Source: CBDATA01 sp965215615
GTDB taxonomy: Bacteria; Acidobacteriota; Vicinamibacteria; Marinacidobacterales; Marinacidobacteraceae
Assembly: GCA_965215615.1 (NCBI GenBank)
Contig: OZ244068.1
Span: 806,001 to 870,000, forward strand
Direction of reading: 5' to 3'
DNA: 64,000 nt
Position numbers and translations under genes: made by a program. Every line of letters begins with the position of its first letter. Position 1 is the first letter of the stretch. Below are positions 7,106 through 16,065 of this stretch, piece by piece. The notes below the pieces were generated by a model. That model did not search any database. It was not told the DNA's origin and saw only the letters and a program-made list of their open reading frames with translations.

Positions 7106-8635
7106 GTGCGGATCGGCGAGATCGGCGCGCTGCTGGGCCGGCTGGCCGGGGCGCTGGGGCTCGCCATGCTGCCGCCGCTCGGCGTGGCCCTCTGGCTCGG
7201 CGAGTCGGCGTGGCCGGCCTTCGCCTTCTCTTCTTTGAGTCTGCTGTTCGTCGGCGGGCTGAGCTGGCGCGCTTCGCTCGACACGGCCGGGACCGAGGTG
7301 CAGCGCCAGGGCATCGCGGCGTTTCGCTTCGTGGTGGCCGCGTGGTGCCTCGCCACCCTGGCCGGCGCGCTGCCCTATCTGCTCCACTTCGGCCCCGCCT
7401 TCGCCGTGAATGCGATCTTCGAGTCGGCCTCCGGCTTTTCCACCACCGGGGCCAGCATCTTTCCCGAAGTGGAGTCGCTGCCGCGCTCGATCCTGCTCTG
7501 GCGCGCCCTGACCCAGTGGCTCGGGGGGCTCGGCATCGTCATCCTGTTCGTCTGGATCCTCGGTGCCCGGCAATGGGGAGTGGATGTGCTCTCCGCCGAG
7601 GCTCCCGGCCCCACGCCGGAAAAGACCGAGCCGAGGCTCTCCGAGACCGCCCGCGACATCGTGATGGTCGGGTCTGCGCTGACCGTCACGCTCGCCGTCA
7701 TCCTGGTCGGGCTCGGGCTCTCCCCCTTCGATGCCATCTGCCACGCGCTCGCTACCCTGGCCACCGGCGGGTTTTCCACCCGAAACGCCAGCCTCGCGGC
7801 CTTTTCTCCGGCGGTGCAGTGGACGGTCGGAGTTTTCATGGTCCTCGGCGGTGTCCGTTTCGCCATCCACATCTATGGAGTGCGCCGCCTCTGGAGCCGC
7901 GCCCGGAGTCTTTGGTGGCGGTTGCTCGACCGAAAGCGTCGTCCGGTCCCGGCGAGTCCGCTCGCGAGTTACCTCACGGATCCGGAGCTCCGGCTCTACG
8001 CCGGAATCCTCGCGGCCGCAACCGGCATCCTCGCGGTGCTGCGGCTCGGGGCCGGAGCGGAATTCGGGGATGCGCTTCGCGACGGCTTCTTCCAGACCGC
8101 CTCCGTCGTCACCACCACCGGCTTCGTCACCGCCGACTTCAACCAGTGGTCGGACACCGCCCGCATCCTGTTGCTGTTGCTGATGTTCGTTGGCGGCTGC
8201 GCCGGGTCCACCGCCGGCTCGATCAAGATCATGCGCTGGGTCATCGTCCTGAAGATGACTCCGGTGAGCCTCCGGGTTCTGAATCAGCCCCACGCCGAGC
8301 TCGGAGTCCGGGTGGGGCGCCAGTCGGCACCGCTCGCCATCAGCAGCACGATGGCGTCTTTCGTCCTCCTGTTCACCGGGGTCGCGGTGGTTTCCGGGCT
8401 CATCCTGATCGCGATGGGGCTCGACCCGATGACCGCGTTCAGTGCGGCAGTGGCTTCGGTCTCCAATGTGGGGCCGGGTCTCGGCGAAGTGGGACCCGCT
8501 TCCAACTACTCTTCGGTGCCGGCGGGGGGCAAGCTGCTGCTCGCGGCGCTGATGGTGGCGGGCCGGCTCGAGATCACGACCGTCGCGGTGCTCTTTCTCG
8601 CTCCCCTGCGGGCGCTCGCTCTCCGTCTCCGGTAA
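7106..8635 (+). CDS. trkH: Trk potassium uptake channel subunit TrkH
   Basis: A 509-residue polytopic membrane protein starting with GTG three bases after trkA. The four pore-loop motifs of the TrkH/KtrB family are visible: SASGFSTTGASI, LATGGFSTRNAS, VVTTTGFVTADF and SVSNVGPGLGEVG. The pore-loop glycines set potassium selectivity. Together with TrkA it forms the low-affinity K+ importer used in osmoadaptation. Confidence 0.93.
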   Translation: MRIGEIGALLGRLAGALGLAMLPPLGVALWLGESAWPAFAFSSLSLLFVGGLSWRASLDTAGTEVQRQGIAAFRFVVAAWCLATLAGALPYLLHFGPAFAVNAIFESASGFSTTGASIFPEVESLPRSILLWRALTQWLGGLGIVILFVWILGARQWGVDVLSAEAPGPTPEKTEPRLSETARDIVMVGSALTVTLAVILVGLGLSPFDAICHALATLATGGFSTRNASLAAFSPAVQWTVGVFMVLGGVRFAIHIYGVRRLWSRARSLWWRLLDRKRRPVPASPLASYLTDPELRLYAGILAAATGILAVLRLGAGAEFGDALRDGFFQTASVVTTTGFVTADFNQWSDTARILLLLLMFVGGCAGSTAGSIKIMRWVIVLKMTPVSLRVLNQPHAELGVRVGRQSAPLAISSTMASFVLLFTGVAVVSGLILIAMGLDPMTAFSAAVASVSNVGPGLGEVGPASNYSSVPAGGKLLLAALMVAGRLEITTVAVLFLAPLRALALRLR

Positions 8636-8662
8636 CCGGAAGGCCTCCTACAATCCGCGTCC

Positions 8663-10612
8663 ATGTCGAAGGCTCCCGAGATCGAAAGCCTGCTCCACGA
8701 GCAGCGCAAGTACCCCCCGCCCGCGGAATTCCGCGCCGCCGCGAACGTTTCGGACGCGTCCCTCTATGACGAAGCCGCGCGCGATCCGGAAAGGTTCTGG
8801 GAACGACACGCGGAAGAGCTTCAGTGGAGCCGCCGGTGGGACCGGGTTCTCGACGGGAAAGCGCCGCACACCCGCTGGTTCGTCGGCGGGAAACTGAACG
8901 CGAGCGTGAACTGCCTCGATCGCCACATCGAGGCCGGGAACGGCGACCGGACCGCTCTCCTCTTCGAGGGCGAGCCGGGAGACCGGCGCGCGGTGAGCTA
9001 CCGGGAGCTCCACCACGAGGTCTGCCGGTTCGCGAATGCGCTGCGCGGACTCGGAGTCAGAAAGGGCGACCGGGTTGCGATCTATCTCCCGATGATCCCC
9101 GAGCTTCCGGTCGCGATGCTCGCCTGTGCCCGCATCGGAGCACCGCACAGCGTGGTGTTCGCGGGTTTTTCGGCCCAGTCGCTCCGCGACCGGATCAACG
9201 ATGCCGAGGCGCGGGTGCTCGTGACCGCCGACGGCGGATATCGGCGGGGGAAGGTGATTCCGCTCAAGGCGCTCGCCGACGAAGCTCTCGAAGACACTCC
9301 GAGCATCACTGCTTCGGTGGTGGTTCGCCGGACCGGCGAGGTCGTTCCGATGCAGGCGGGGCGCGACCACCTCTATTCCGAGCTGGTGGCGGAGGCTTCC
9401 GCCGAAGCCGGGCCCGAAGAGATGGATGCCGAGGACATCCTCTACATCCTCTACACCTCGGGGACCACCGGGAAGCCGAAGGGCATCGTGCACACGACCG
9501 GCGGCTATCTCGCCGGAGTCACCGCCACCGCCCGCGCGGTCTTCGACATGAAGCCGGAAAGCGATATCTGGTGGGCGGCCGCCGACATCGGCTGGGTGAC
9601 CGGACACTCCTACATCGTCTATGGCCCGATGGCGCTCGGCATGACCCAGGTGCTCTACGAGGGCGCGATCGACTGGCCGGACCGGGCGCGGCTCTGGTCG
9701 CTCGTCGAGCGGTACCGGGTCACCCTTTTCTACACGGCACCAACCGCCATCCGCGCCTTCATGAAGTGGGGGCGCGAGCACCCGGCGGGCCACGACCTCT
9801 CTTCGCTGCGGCTGCTCGGCACGGTGGGCGAGCCGATCAACCCGGAAGCCTGGGTCTGGTACCACCGGGAGATCGGCGGCGGTCGCTGTCCGGTGGTGGA
9901 CACCTGGTGGCAGACCGAGACCGGGATGGTGATGTGCGCTCCGCTCCCGGGAATCACCGAGCTGAAACCCGGCTCCGCGACCCGCGCGTTTCCCGGAATC
10001 GCCCTCGAGGTCCGGACCCGCGAGGGAGAGCCGGTCCCGGTGGGTGGCGGCCTGCTCGCCATCACCCGCCCCTGGCCCGCCATGCTGCGCGGCATCTGGG
10101 GCGACGAGCAGCGCTTCCGCGAGACCTACTGGAGCCGCTGGGAAGAGGGGGTCTATTTCCCGGCGGACGGCGCGCGGCGCGACGCGGACGGCGATTTCTG
10201 GGTTCTCGGCCGGGTGGACGACGTGTTGAACGTCTCCGGACACCGCATCGGCACCATGGAGGTCGAAAGCGCGCTCGTCGAGCACCCCGCGGTGGCCGAG
10301 GCGGCGGTGGTCGGCCGGCCGCACGATCTCAAGGGGGAGTGCGTCGTGGCCTATGTGGTGCTTCGGGAAGGGACTCCGCAGAGCGAAGCGCTCGTCCCCG
10401 AGTTGAAGCAGCATGTCGGCCGGGTGATCGGAGCGATTGCCCGTCCGGACGACATCTTTTTCGCGGCGGATGTCCCGAAAACCCGTTCGGGAAAGATCAT
10501 GCGCCGCCTGCTCCGCGACATTGCCGCGGGGAAAGCCATCGGAGACACCACCACCCTCGCCGATCCGGGCGTGGTGGAAAAGCTCCGCGAGGAATACGGC
10601 GATGAAGACTGA
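8663..10612 (+). CDS. acs: Acetyl-CoA synthetase (acetate--CoA ligase, AMP-forming)
   Basis: A 649-residue ANL-superfamily enzyme, close to the usual 650. The P-loop-like A3 motif is YTSGTTGKPKGIVHTTGGYL, the acetate/adenylate region WWQTETG follows, and the C-terminal SGKIMRRLLRDI carries the catalytic lysine that acetylation usually controls. It converts acetate, ATP and CoA to acetyl-CoA. The M17 aminopeptidase start codon lies inside its last 11 bases, so the two are probably co-translated. Confidence 0.95.
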   Translation: MSKAPEIESLLHEQRKYPPPAEFRAAANVSDASLYDEAARDPERFWERHAEELQWSRRWDRVLDGKAPHTRWFVGGKLNASVNCLDRHIEAGNGDRTALLFEGEPGDRRAVSYRELHHEVCRFANALRGLGVRKGDRVAIYLPMIPELPVAMLACARIGAPHSVVFAGFSAQSLRDRINDAEARVLVTADGGYRRGKVIPLKALADEALEDTPSITASVVVRRTGEVVPMQAGRDHLYSELVAEASAEAGPEEMDAEDILYILYTSGTTGKPKGIVHTTGGYLAGVTATARAVFDMKPESDIWWAAADIGWVTGHSYIVYGPMALGMTQVLYEGAIDWPDRARLWSLVERYRVTLFYTAPTAIRAFMKWGREHPAGHDLSSLRLLGTVGEPINPEAWVWYHREIGGGRCPVVDTWWQTETGMVMCAPLPGITELKPGSATRAFPGIALEVRTREGEPVPVGGGLLAITRPWPAMLRGIWGDEQRFRETYWSRWEEGVYFPADGARRDADGDFWVLGRVDDVLNVSGHRIGTMEVESALVEHPAVAEAAVVGRPHDLKGECVVAYVVLREGTPQSEALVPELKQHVGRVIGAIARPDDIFFAADVPKTRSGKIMRRLLRDIAAGKAIGDTTTLADPGVVEKLREEYGDED

Positions 10613-12092
10613 CCTCCTCCGCCCTCCGGTCACTCCGTCCCCCGGGCCGCCCCGGGTGGTTTCGGAACGCCTGTCGCCCGACGGAGCGCTCTACGCCTTC
10701 CTGCTCGACGACAGCATGGACCTTTGCGGCCCCGGCAGCGGCTGGCAGGCCGAATTCCTGCGCGGGGCAGGGGCGATTTATGAGGGAACCAAGGCCCGGC
10801 AACCTTTCGCCCGCCCCGGCGAGGGGAACGAGCCGATGGCCGCCGCCTTCCACGGCAGGAGTCTCGCCGGCCGCACGGAAGCCGAGCGCTGCCGGATCCT
10901 CGCCGCCCGGGCGCTGGGCTGGGCCCGCGACTTCGGCTTTTCCGAGGTCGTCTTCGTGCTCGGCGGCCCGAACGGGCCGGAACGGGCTCCGGCGGTCGCC
11001 GAGGGAGCGGTCCTCGCTTCCTACGAGTTCCGGCGCTATCTATCGGATCCGGCCGAGCAGCCGGCGAGCGTTCTCCTCGTGGAAGAGGAGGCTGCGCCGG
11101 AGGTGGCCGCTGCTGCCGCGCTCGCCGCCGAAGTGAACCGGGCGCGCGATCTCATCAACGAACCCGCCGAGGCGCTGACCCCGGAAGGACTCGCCGCCGA
11201 AGCCCGCGCCATCGCCGAAGAGCACGGCCTCGAGGTCGAGATCCTCGACGAGGCGGCGCTCCGCGAGCAGGGGTATCCGGGGCTGATCTCGGTGGGGCAG
11301 GGGAGCCCGCGGCCGCCGCGGCTGATCGTTCTCCGCCACCGGCCGGAGAACGCGAATCCCGAACGCCACCTCGCGCTCGTCGGCAAGGGCATCACCTTCG
11401 ACACCGGCGGGGTCTCGCTCAAGCCGGCGAGCGGCATGTGGACCATGAAGGGGGACATGTCAGGCTCGGCGGCGGTGCTTCGCGCCATGTCGGCGGTCGC
11501 GGCGGCCGGAGTTCCGGGAACGGTCACCGCGATCGTGGCGGCCGCCGAGAACTACCCCGGCCCGGAAGCCACCCGTCCGGGAGACATCTTCGTGGCGAGA
11601 AACGGCAAGTCGGTCATGGTGGATAACACCGATGCCGAAGGGCGGCTCGTTCTCTCCGACGCGCTGGCACGGGCCGGCGAGGAGGGCGCGACCCACATCG
11701 TGGATGTTGCGACGCTCACCGGGTCGGCGGTCCGGGCGCTCGGGACTTCGGTCGCCGCGGTCATGGGCAACGATCCGGAATGGGTGCGCGCCGTCATCGA
11801 GGCCGGCGAGCCGCACGGCGAGGCGTTCTGGGAGCTGCCGCTCGTCGAGGAGTACGTGGAGCAGCTCCGCTGTGACTCGGCGGACCTCAAGAACATCGGC
11901 GGGATCAACGCCGGAGCGATCACCGCGGGGCTTTTCCTGCGCGAGTTCGTCCCCGATGGCGCGACCTGGGCGCACCTCGACATCGCCGGCCCGTTCCTCG
12001 TCGAAAAGCCGTGGAAGTACTACCCGAAGGGCGCGACCGGCTTCGGGGTACGCACGCTCTACGAGCTGGCAACCCGCTTCGCCGCTGGCTGA
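10602..12092 (+). CDS. pepA: Leucyl aminopeptidase (M17 family)
   Basis: A 496-residue cytosolic metallo-aminopeptidase. The C-terminal catalytic domain holds KGITFDTGGVSLKP and MKGDMSGSAAV with the metal ligands, and the signature NTDAEGRLVLSDAL (about residues 345-358). It removes N-terminal residues from peptides. The ATG at 10602 overlaps the acs stop by 11 bases. No export signal is present. Confidence 0.92.
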   Translation: MKTDLLRPPVTPSPGPPRVVSERLSPDGALYAFLLDDSMDLCGPGSGWQAEFLRGAGAIYEGTKARQPFARPGEGNEPMAAAFHGRSLAGRTEAERCRILAARALGWARDFGFSEVVFVLGGPNGPERAPAVAEGAVLASYEFRRYLSDPAEQPASVLLVEEEAAPEVAAAAALAAEVNRARDLINEPAEALTPEGLAAEARAIAEEHGLEVEILDEAALREQGYPGLISVGQGSPRPPRLIVLRHRPENANPERHLALVGKGITFDTGGVSLKPASGMWTMKGDMSGSAAVLRAMSAVAAAGVPGTVTAIVAAAENYPGPEATRPGDIFVARNGKSVMVDNTDAEGRLVLSDALARAGEEGATHIVDVATLTGSAVRALGTSVAAVMGNDPEWVRAVIEAGEPHGEAFWELPLVEEYVEQLRCDSADLKNIGGINAGAITAGLFLREFVPDGATWAHLDIAGPFLVEKPWKYYPKGATGFGVRTLYELATRFAAG

Positions 12093-12114
12093 TTGGCGGA
12101 TGTGCGCCGGTAAA

Positions 12115-12714
12115 ATGTCCATGACGAAATCCATTCTTGAGCGATGGGACATCACCGTCGAAGAACTGACGGAGGTAGTTGATCAAAATCCGAGTCTTCG
12201 CGGCATGATCTTGGGGTACATGGCAGAGCTGAAATTGGAGAAGCTATGGCTTTCCGGTGACCAGATCACGGACCTCGTCAAGTACGATGACCATGACCGC
12301 AAAAGGAAGGGAGATCGAGTAATCCGATACAAAGGACATGAATTCATCTTCGAATCAAAATCCCTACAGACGGCCATGAACAAGAAAACCAATGATGGCT
12401 GGGTCGGAAAAGCTCAAGTTGACGCGAGCGACAGGCGCAGTGTTGAATTTCCAGATGGAAGCAACCTTATGACTACATGTCTGTTGCGAGGAGATTTCGA
12501 CATTCTTGCGGTCAACGTTTTTTCATTCGAGAACGCTTGGAGATTTGCGTTCGCTAAAAACACAGACCTTCCGACATCAACGTACCGTAAATACACGGAT
12601 TACCAGCGCCAGCACCTCTTGGCTACATTGGTAGAAGTTCACTGGCCGCCGAAGCCGCCTTTCTATGCAGAGCCGTTCACACTTATGAACGATATCATTC
12701 AGAATCGAACTTGA
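12115..12714 (+). CDS. Candidate PD-(D/E)xK restriction endonuclease
   Basis: A protein of about 197 residues (from the ATG at 12121; another ATG lies at 12115) of much lower GC than its neighbours. The segment DLVKYDDHDRKRKGDRVIRY followed by HEFIFESKSLQ offers an acidic cluster (Asp51, Asp56, Asp65) upstream of Glu78-Ser-Lys80, the ExK of a PD-(D/E)xK nuclease. A long YTDYQRQHLLATLVEV helix follows. The 3' end overlaps by 16 bases the convergent DNA methyltransferase gene, which supports a type II restriction-modification pair. I do not recognise the specific family, so the function is inferred from motif and context. Confidence 0.5.
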   Translation: MSMTKSILERWDITVEELTEVVDQNPSLRGMILGYMAELKLEKLWLSGDQITDLVKYDDHDRKRKGDRVIRYKGHEFIFESKSLQTAMNKKTNDGWVGKAQVDASDRRSVEFPDGSNLMTTCLLRGDFDILAVNVFSFENAWRFAFAKNTDLPTSTYRKYTDYQRQHLLATLVEVHWPPKPPFYAEPFTLMNDIIQNRT

Positions 12715-13460
12715 GATGCTCGCTTGCCTCTCGGAATCTTGATGAAGACGAGAAAATAGGAGTGATTTTTGCGTGCGTGAATTTGTTTTAGCATTCGACT
12801 CATGCCTGGTCGGTTAGGGCGAACTACAATGAAAAGATCTTTGCAAACAAATCCAGCGTCTGCATATGCATTAATGATCTCGACGTGAGTCAGATTGTTT
12901 TTGTTGGCGCTCACTTCGTCTTGGCACTTCACAACAAATACTCCCTTTTCTCTTAGAACACGGTGCGCTTCTTTTCCGCCCGCGACATAGAGATCTACCA
13001 CGGCGGCATGCCATTTCCCACCACCTGTCGTCGGCGCTTCATGGCCGTGAGAGTAATGTTGCCGAAATGCCTGATGCGTACCGGCACCAGCTTTTGTAGT
13101 GCCTCCTGTTCTGAAAAAGCCTTCCATGTAAGGAGGATCGAACACGACGCAATCAAACGACTCGTCCTCGTACGGGAGATCGCGACAGTCAACGCCGTCC
13201 GAAATATCAGACGGATGAAAGTCATATTTCTCCGTTTGAATCTTTCGCCAGAACACCCCCTTGCCATACGTCACATCAGCGATACGTGCTCCCTCCTGAA
13301 CATGTAGATCGAGAACCTTGGGGAAGATGTCGGCATTAGTTCCGACGTACGCGGAAAATACAAGGTTTGTAGTCGCGGTTCCGGCAGGTCGTTTTCGCCC
13401 CGATGGGGTGCGAGTCGTCACGACGCGCCCCAGGTTCAGTTTGGGCTGTGTAGAAGTCAT
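12699..13460 (-). CDS. DNA methyltransferase (DPPY type)
   Basis: A 253-residue SAM-dependent methyltransferase. Motif I is degenerate but visible (IADVTYGKGVFW, about residue 61), followed by DLPYEDESFDCVVFDPPY (motif IV, ending near residue 112). The order I then IV and the DPPY tetrad suggest an amino-methyltransferase acting on adenine N6 or cytosine N4. The C-terminal KNHSYFLVF is typical of the group. It is translated from an ATG overlapping the stop of the upstream RHH gene (ATGA) and converges on the putative endonuclease. Confidence 0.82.
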   Translation of the reverse strand: MTSTQPKLNLGRVVTTRTPSGRKRPAGTATTNLVFSAYVGTNADIFPKVLDLHVQEGARIADVTYGKGVFWRKIQTEKYDFHPSDISDGVDCRDLPYEDESFDCVVFDPPYMEGFFRTGGTTKAGAGTHQAFRQHYSHGHEAPTTGGGKWHAAVVDLYVAGGKEAHRVLREKGVFVVKCQDEVSANKNNLTHVEIINAYADAGFVCKDLFIVVRPNRPGMSRMLKQIHARKNHSYFLVFIKIPRGKRASQVRF

Positions 13461-13591
13461 GCCTTGTCCTTGACAAATTCGTCCTCAAGGATCGCTCGGA
13501 TGGCATCAGCCATCTTGACACCACGCTGAGCGCAGCTCACCTTGATTGCTGAATGCAGATCCGCCGAGAGGTCAATCGTCAGTCGCTTCAT
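13457..13591 (-). CDS. Small ribbon-helix-helix protein (44 aa)
   Basis: The ATG at 13591 has a GGAG ribosome site seven bases upstream. The protein is one RHH fold: strand KRLTIDLSADLHSAIKV, helix, then DAIRAILEDEFV. Such proteins bind operator DNA as dimers and resemble ParG or CopG. It lies directly upstream of, and overlaps, the methyltransferase gene, so it could be the controller of the restriction-modification locus. An ATG at 13657 in the same frame would add 22 residues, but the -10 box lies only 8 bases before it. Confidence 0.65.
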   Translation of the reverse strand: MKRLTIDLSADLHSAIKVSCAQRGVKMADAIRAILEDEFVKDKA

Positions 13592-13665
13592 TTTCGGGCT
13601 CCGAGCGGCCGGAAGCCGCTCCCTCCATGTGCGACGTGGGGCAGCATCAGTTCGCATGATTTGCG

Positions 13666-13671
13666 ATTATA
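13666..13671 (-). promoter_or_regulatory. -10 box upstream of the RHH/methyltransferase operon
   Basis: The minus strand reads a perfect TATAAT here, in an AT-rich patch unusual for this genome. The -35 region is poor (GGCACA at a 16-base spacing). Transcription would start near 13659 and read into the RHH gene and methyltransferase gene. Confidence 0.4.
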
Positions 13672-13700
13672 CGACGAATTGCGGATTTGTGCCGGCCGAT

Positions 13701-14846
13701 TTAGCCTGGACCTGCGAACCGGTCCGGGATGTCCCGGACCGGCAGCGCGGTGATCCGCTCATCGAGCCGGTAGCGCTCGGTACCGGGGTAAATCACCCAC
13801 AGGTGTTCGAGATCGAGATCGCGGAGGGCGACATGCATCGAGCGGGTGGTGCCGGGAGCGTCGGAGCGCTTGACCTCGAAGCCGTGGCGCTTCCCCTCGT
13901 GGACGAGGAGGAGGTCGAGTTCGGCTCCCCCCTGGGTTCCCCAGAACCACGCGTTCCTCGGTTGGACCGCGGCGAGCACCATCTCGATCGCAAACCCCTC
14001 GAAGGAAGCGCCGACCTTGATGTGGCCGGACAGTGCTTCGGGGGACGGGATTTCGAGCAGGGCGTGGAGCAGGCCGCTGTCCCGGACGTAGATCTTCGGG
14101 GCCTTGATCTGGCGTTTCTTCAGGTTTTCGACCCAGGGCGGCAGGATGCGGACCACGAAAGCGCTGTGCAGCAGGTCCAGGTACGACCGTGCGGTGGCCC
14201 GTCCCGAGCCGAGCGCCCGAGCGAACTCGGCGGCGTTCCAGACCTGGCCGTGGCAGTGGGCGGCCATCGTCCAGAATCGGCGCAGGGTTTCGGGGGGAGT
14301 GCGGATCCCGAGCGCGGGAAGATCCCGTTCGAGGAAAGTGGAGACGAAGTCGTTTCGCCAGATCGAGGAGGCTTCGTGGTCGCCCGCGAGGTAGCTCCGG
14401 GGGAAGCCGCCCCGCTCCCAGAGCCGCCGCCAGTCTTCCACCTCCGAAAGGTCGAATCCGGCGAGGCGGACGAACCCCACCCGGCCGGCGAGCGTTTCCG
14501 AGACACCGCGGACGAGATCGGGGGATGCGCTTCCGAGCAGCAGGAACCGGGCTTTTCGTTCCGGGCGGTCGAGGACCACCCGTAGCACCTCGAAGAGCCG
14601 GGGTTCACGCTGGACCTCGTCGATCACGACCAGGCCGTCGAGCCTCGACAGTTCCTCTTCGGGAGCCGCGAGCCGCCGTCGGCCCACCGCGGATTCGAGA
14701 TCGAAGAAAGTCGACTCGGGTTCGTTCTCGACGAAGGCGCGGGCGAGGGTGGTCTTGCCGCACTGGCGAGGGCCGAGAAGGGCGACCGCCGGATGCACTC
14801 CGAACGAGCGGCGAATCCGCTCCTCCCCGTGGATTCGGGAGATCAT
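13701..14846 (-). CDS. DUF4143 AAA+ ATPase
   Basis: A 381-residue protein of the AAA_14/DUF4143 type: Walker A GPRQCGKTTLA (residues 25-35), Walker B LVVIDEVQR, sensor LLLGSASPDLV, then the C-terminal DUF4143 domain with a nuclease-like fold (ELDLLLVHEGKRHGFEVKRS, the ExK element). These proteins are abundant in bacteria, variable between strains and of unsettled function; toxin, defence and mobile-element roles have been suggested. The gene starts within a palindromic promoter (14853-14884). A second, frameshifted member is at 18832. Confidence 0.9.
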   Translation of the reverse strand: MISRIHGEERIRRSFGVHPAVALLGPRQCGKTTLARAFVENEPESTFFDLESAVGRRRLAAPEEELSRLDGLVVIDEVQREPRLFEVLRVVLDRPERKARFLLLGSASPDLVRGVSETLAGRVGFVRLAGFDLSEVEDWRRLWERGGFPRSYLAGDHEASSIWRNDFVSTFLERDLPALGIRTPPETLRRFWTMAAHCHGQVWNAAEFARALGSGRATARSYLDLLHSAFVVRILPPWVENLKKRQIKAPKIYVRDSGLLHALLEIPSPEALSGHIKVGASFEGFAIEMVLAAVQPRNAWFWGTQGGAELDLLLVHEGKRHGFEVKRSDAPGTTRSMHVALRDLDLEHLWVIYPGTERYRLDERITALPVRDIPDRFAGPG

Positions 14847-14852
14847 GTTCCA

Positions 14853-14884
14853 TGTAAATCGTAACCATATTGTGACGATTTACA
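14853..14884 (-). promoter_or_regulatory. Palindromic operator over the DUF4143 promoter
   Basis: Perfect 10-bp inverted arms TGTAAATCGT (14853-14862) and ACGATTTACA (14875-14884) enclose 12 bases. On the minus strand the outer arm overlaps a -35-like TTGTAA (14885-14880) and the inner arm a -10-like TACGAT (14863-14858), with a 16-base spacer. The predicted start point is only about 5 bases from the ATG. The layout suggests autoregulation of a nearly leaderless transcript. Confidence 0.55.
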
Positions 14885-14890
14885 AGAAAC

Positions 14891-16030
14891 TTAGTTACGG
14901 TCGTCGGTGCTCTCGAAGACCGGGCGCTCCCGTTCGCGGAACTCGCCCACCAGCATCCGCACGACCGAACCGTAGCTGCGGGTACCGCCGGGAACACGCA
15001 TGGTTCGCAGGTAGGAGTCGTTCACCCGCCGCGCTGCGACCCGGACCAGTCCGCGATGCTGCGCCCAGAACCGGTTCAGGGCCTCCATGTCGTGGCGAGG
15101 GCCGGCTCCGAGTTCGGCGAGCGCATGGTCCCGGTCCTCCGGCGAGGTGGAGGCGATCAGGTGACGGGTCGCGTAGAAGGAGGCGGCGTAGTGGAGATAA
15201 GGGTGGACACCCGGTCGGGCGAGCGCCCGCCAGGCCGCGAAGCTGGCCTCGCCCTCGTGGGTGATGGCCCGCTGGTGTGCCTTCTCGTGCGCCGCGGTGA
15301 AGGCGATCGCGACATCCGGGGGGCCGGTGTTCACATGGGGCTCGCCGGTGAACGGAACGAAAATGCCGCTGATCCCGAGGCGTGACATCAGCGGAGAGAG
15401 CATCGCCGGTTTCACCGGGGCGGCGCGGGCACCTCGAGGATCGCCGGGGAGCCCGATGGCATCGTAGGCCTCGTCGATGAGCAGGCTCAGCTCCCGGTAG
15501 CCGAGCGGGTTCTCCGAGATCGCCCCTTCCGGGAGCCCGGCGCTTCGGTGGAGCCGGGTGGTCTCGGCGGCGGACCATTCGGCGAAGCGCGCGATCTCCT
15601 CCGGGGCGATGTCCCGGGTCGAAAGCCCGAGCCGCGGCTCGAGGCGGGGGCGGGCGTAGTTGAGACCCCAGACCACTACGAAGACCGCGTAAAGGGCCCC
15701 GGTGACCGAAAGGGTGAGGAGCAGGAGGTGGGCGAGCTGCCGCCACCGGCTCGTCACCGCAAGTCCGCGGGGTGCGCGTCGCCGGAACACCCGGAGCACC
15801 AACCGGACGAGAACGAGCGCCACCGCCCCGATCACCAGCGTTTCGGCCACCGAGAACGGGAAAAGGCCGGTGATCCACGAGAATGCGGAGATGACGAAAG
15901 GATAGAAGCCCTCGGTGTAGGCGCTTTCCACGCTCGCGGGAGTGCCGAGCCCCAACCGGAAGAGCCCGAACGCGAGCAGCCCGGCCAGAATCCCGGGAGC
16001 GGCGGCGACGCGCTTCCACCCGGCCGGCAT
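14891..16030 (-). CDS. DUF3810 family membrane metallopeptidase-like protein
   Basis: A 379-residue protein with two N-terminal membrane segments (GILAGLLAFGLFRLG, LVIGAVALVLVRLVL), a third near residue 100 (LLLLTLSVTGALYAVFVVVWG), and a large extracytoplasmic domain. That domain holds AFTAAHEKAHQRAITHEGE, an HExxH-like HEKAH zinc-site motif with a downstream acidic residue. This is the DUF3810 layout. A zinc peptidase role is inferred from the motif; substrates are unknown. Confidence 0.82.
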   Translation of the reverse strand: MPAGWKRVAAAPGILAGLLAFGLFRLGLGTPASVESAYTEGFYPFVISAFSWITGLFPFSVAETLVIGAVALVLVRLVLRVFRRRAPRGLAVTSRWRQLAHLLLLTLSVTGALYAVFVVVWGLNYARPRLEPRLGLSTRDIAPEEIARFAEWSAAETTRLHRSAGLPEGAISENPLGYRELSLLIDEAYDAIGLPGDPRGARAAPVKPAMLSPLMSRLGISGIFVPFTGEPHVNTGPPDVAIAFTAAHEKAHQRAITHEGEASFAAWRALARPGVHPYLHYAASFYATRHLIASTSPEDRDHALAELGAGPRHDMEALNRFWAQHRGLVRVAARRVNDSYLRTMRVPGGTRSYGSVVRMLVGEFRERERPVFESTDDRN

Positions 16031-16065
16031 GTTCTGACTGTAGCAGGACCGAAGAAAATGCCCGG

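Noticed and set aside
6176..8293. Minus-strand frame of about 700 codons opposite trkA and trkH
   Set aside because: Same cause: codon-position GC bias creates long antisense frames. TrkA and TrkH motifs on the plus strand are decisive.
8648..10633. Long open frame of about 660 codons on the minus strand, opposite acs
   Set aside because: It is the antisense shadow of the high-GC acs gene; composition is low-complexity Arg/Gly/Ala/Pro and it has no family motif.
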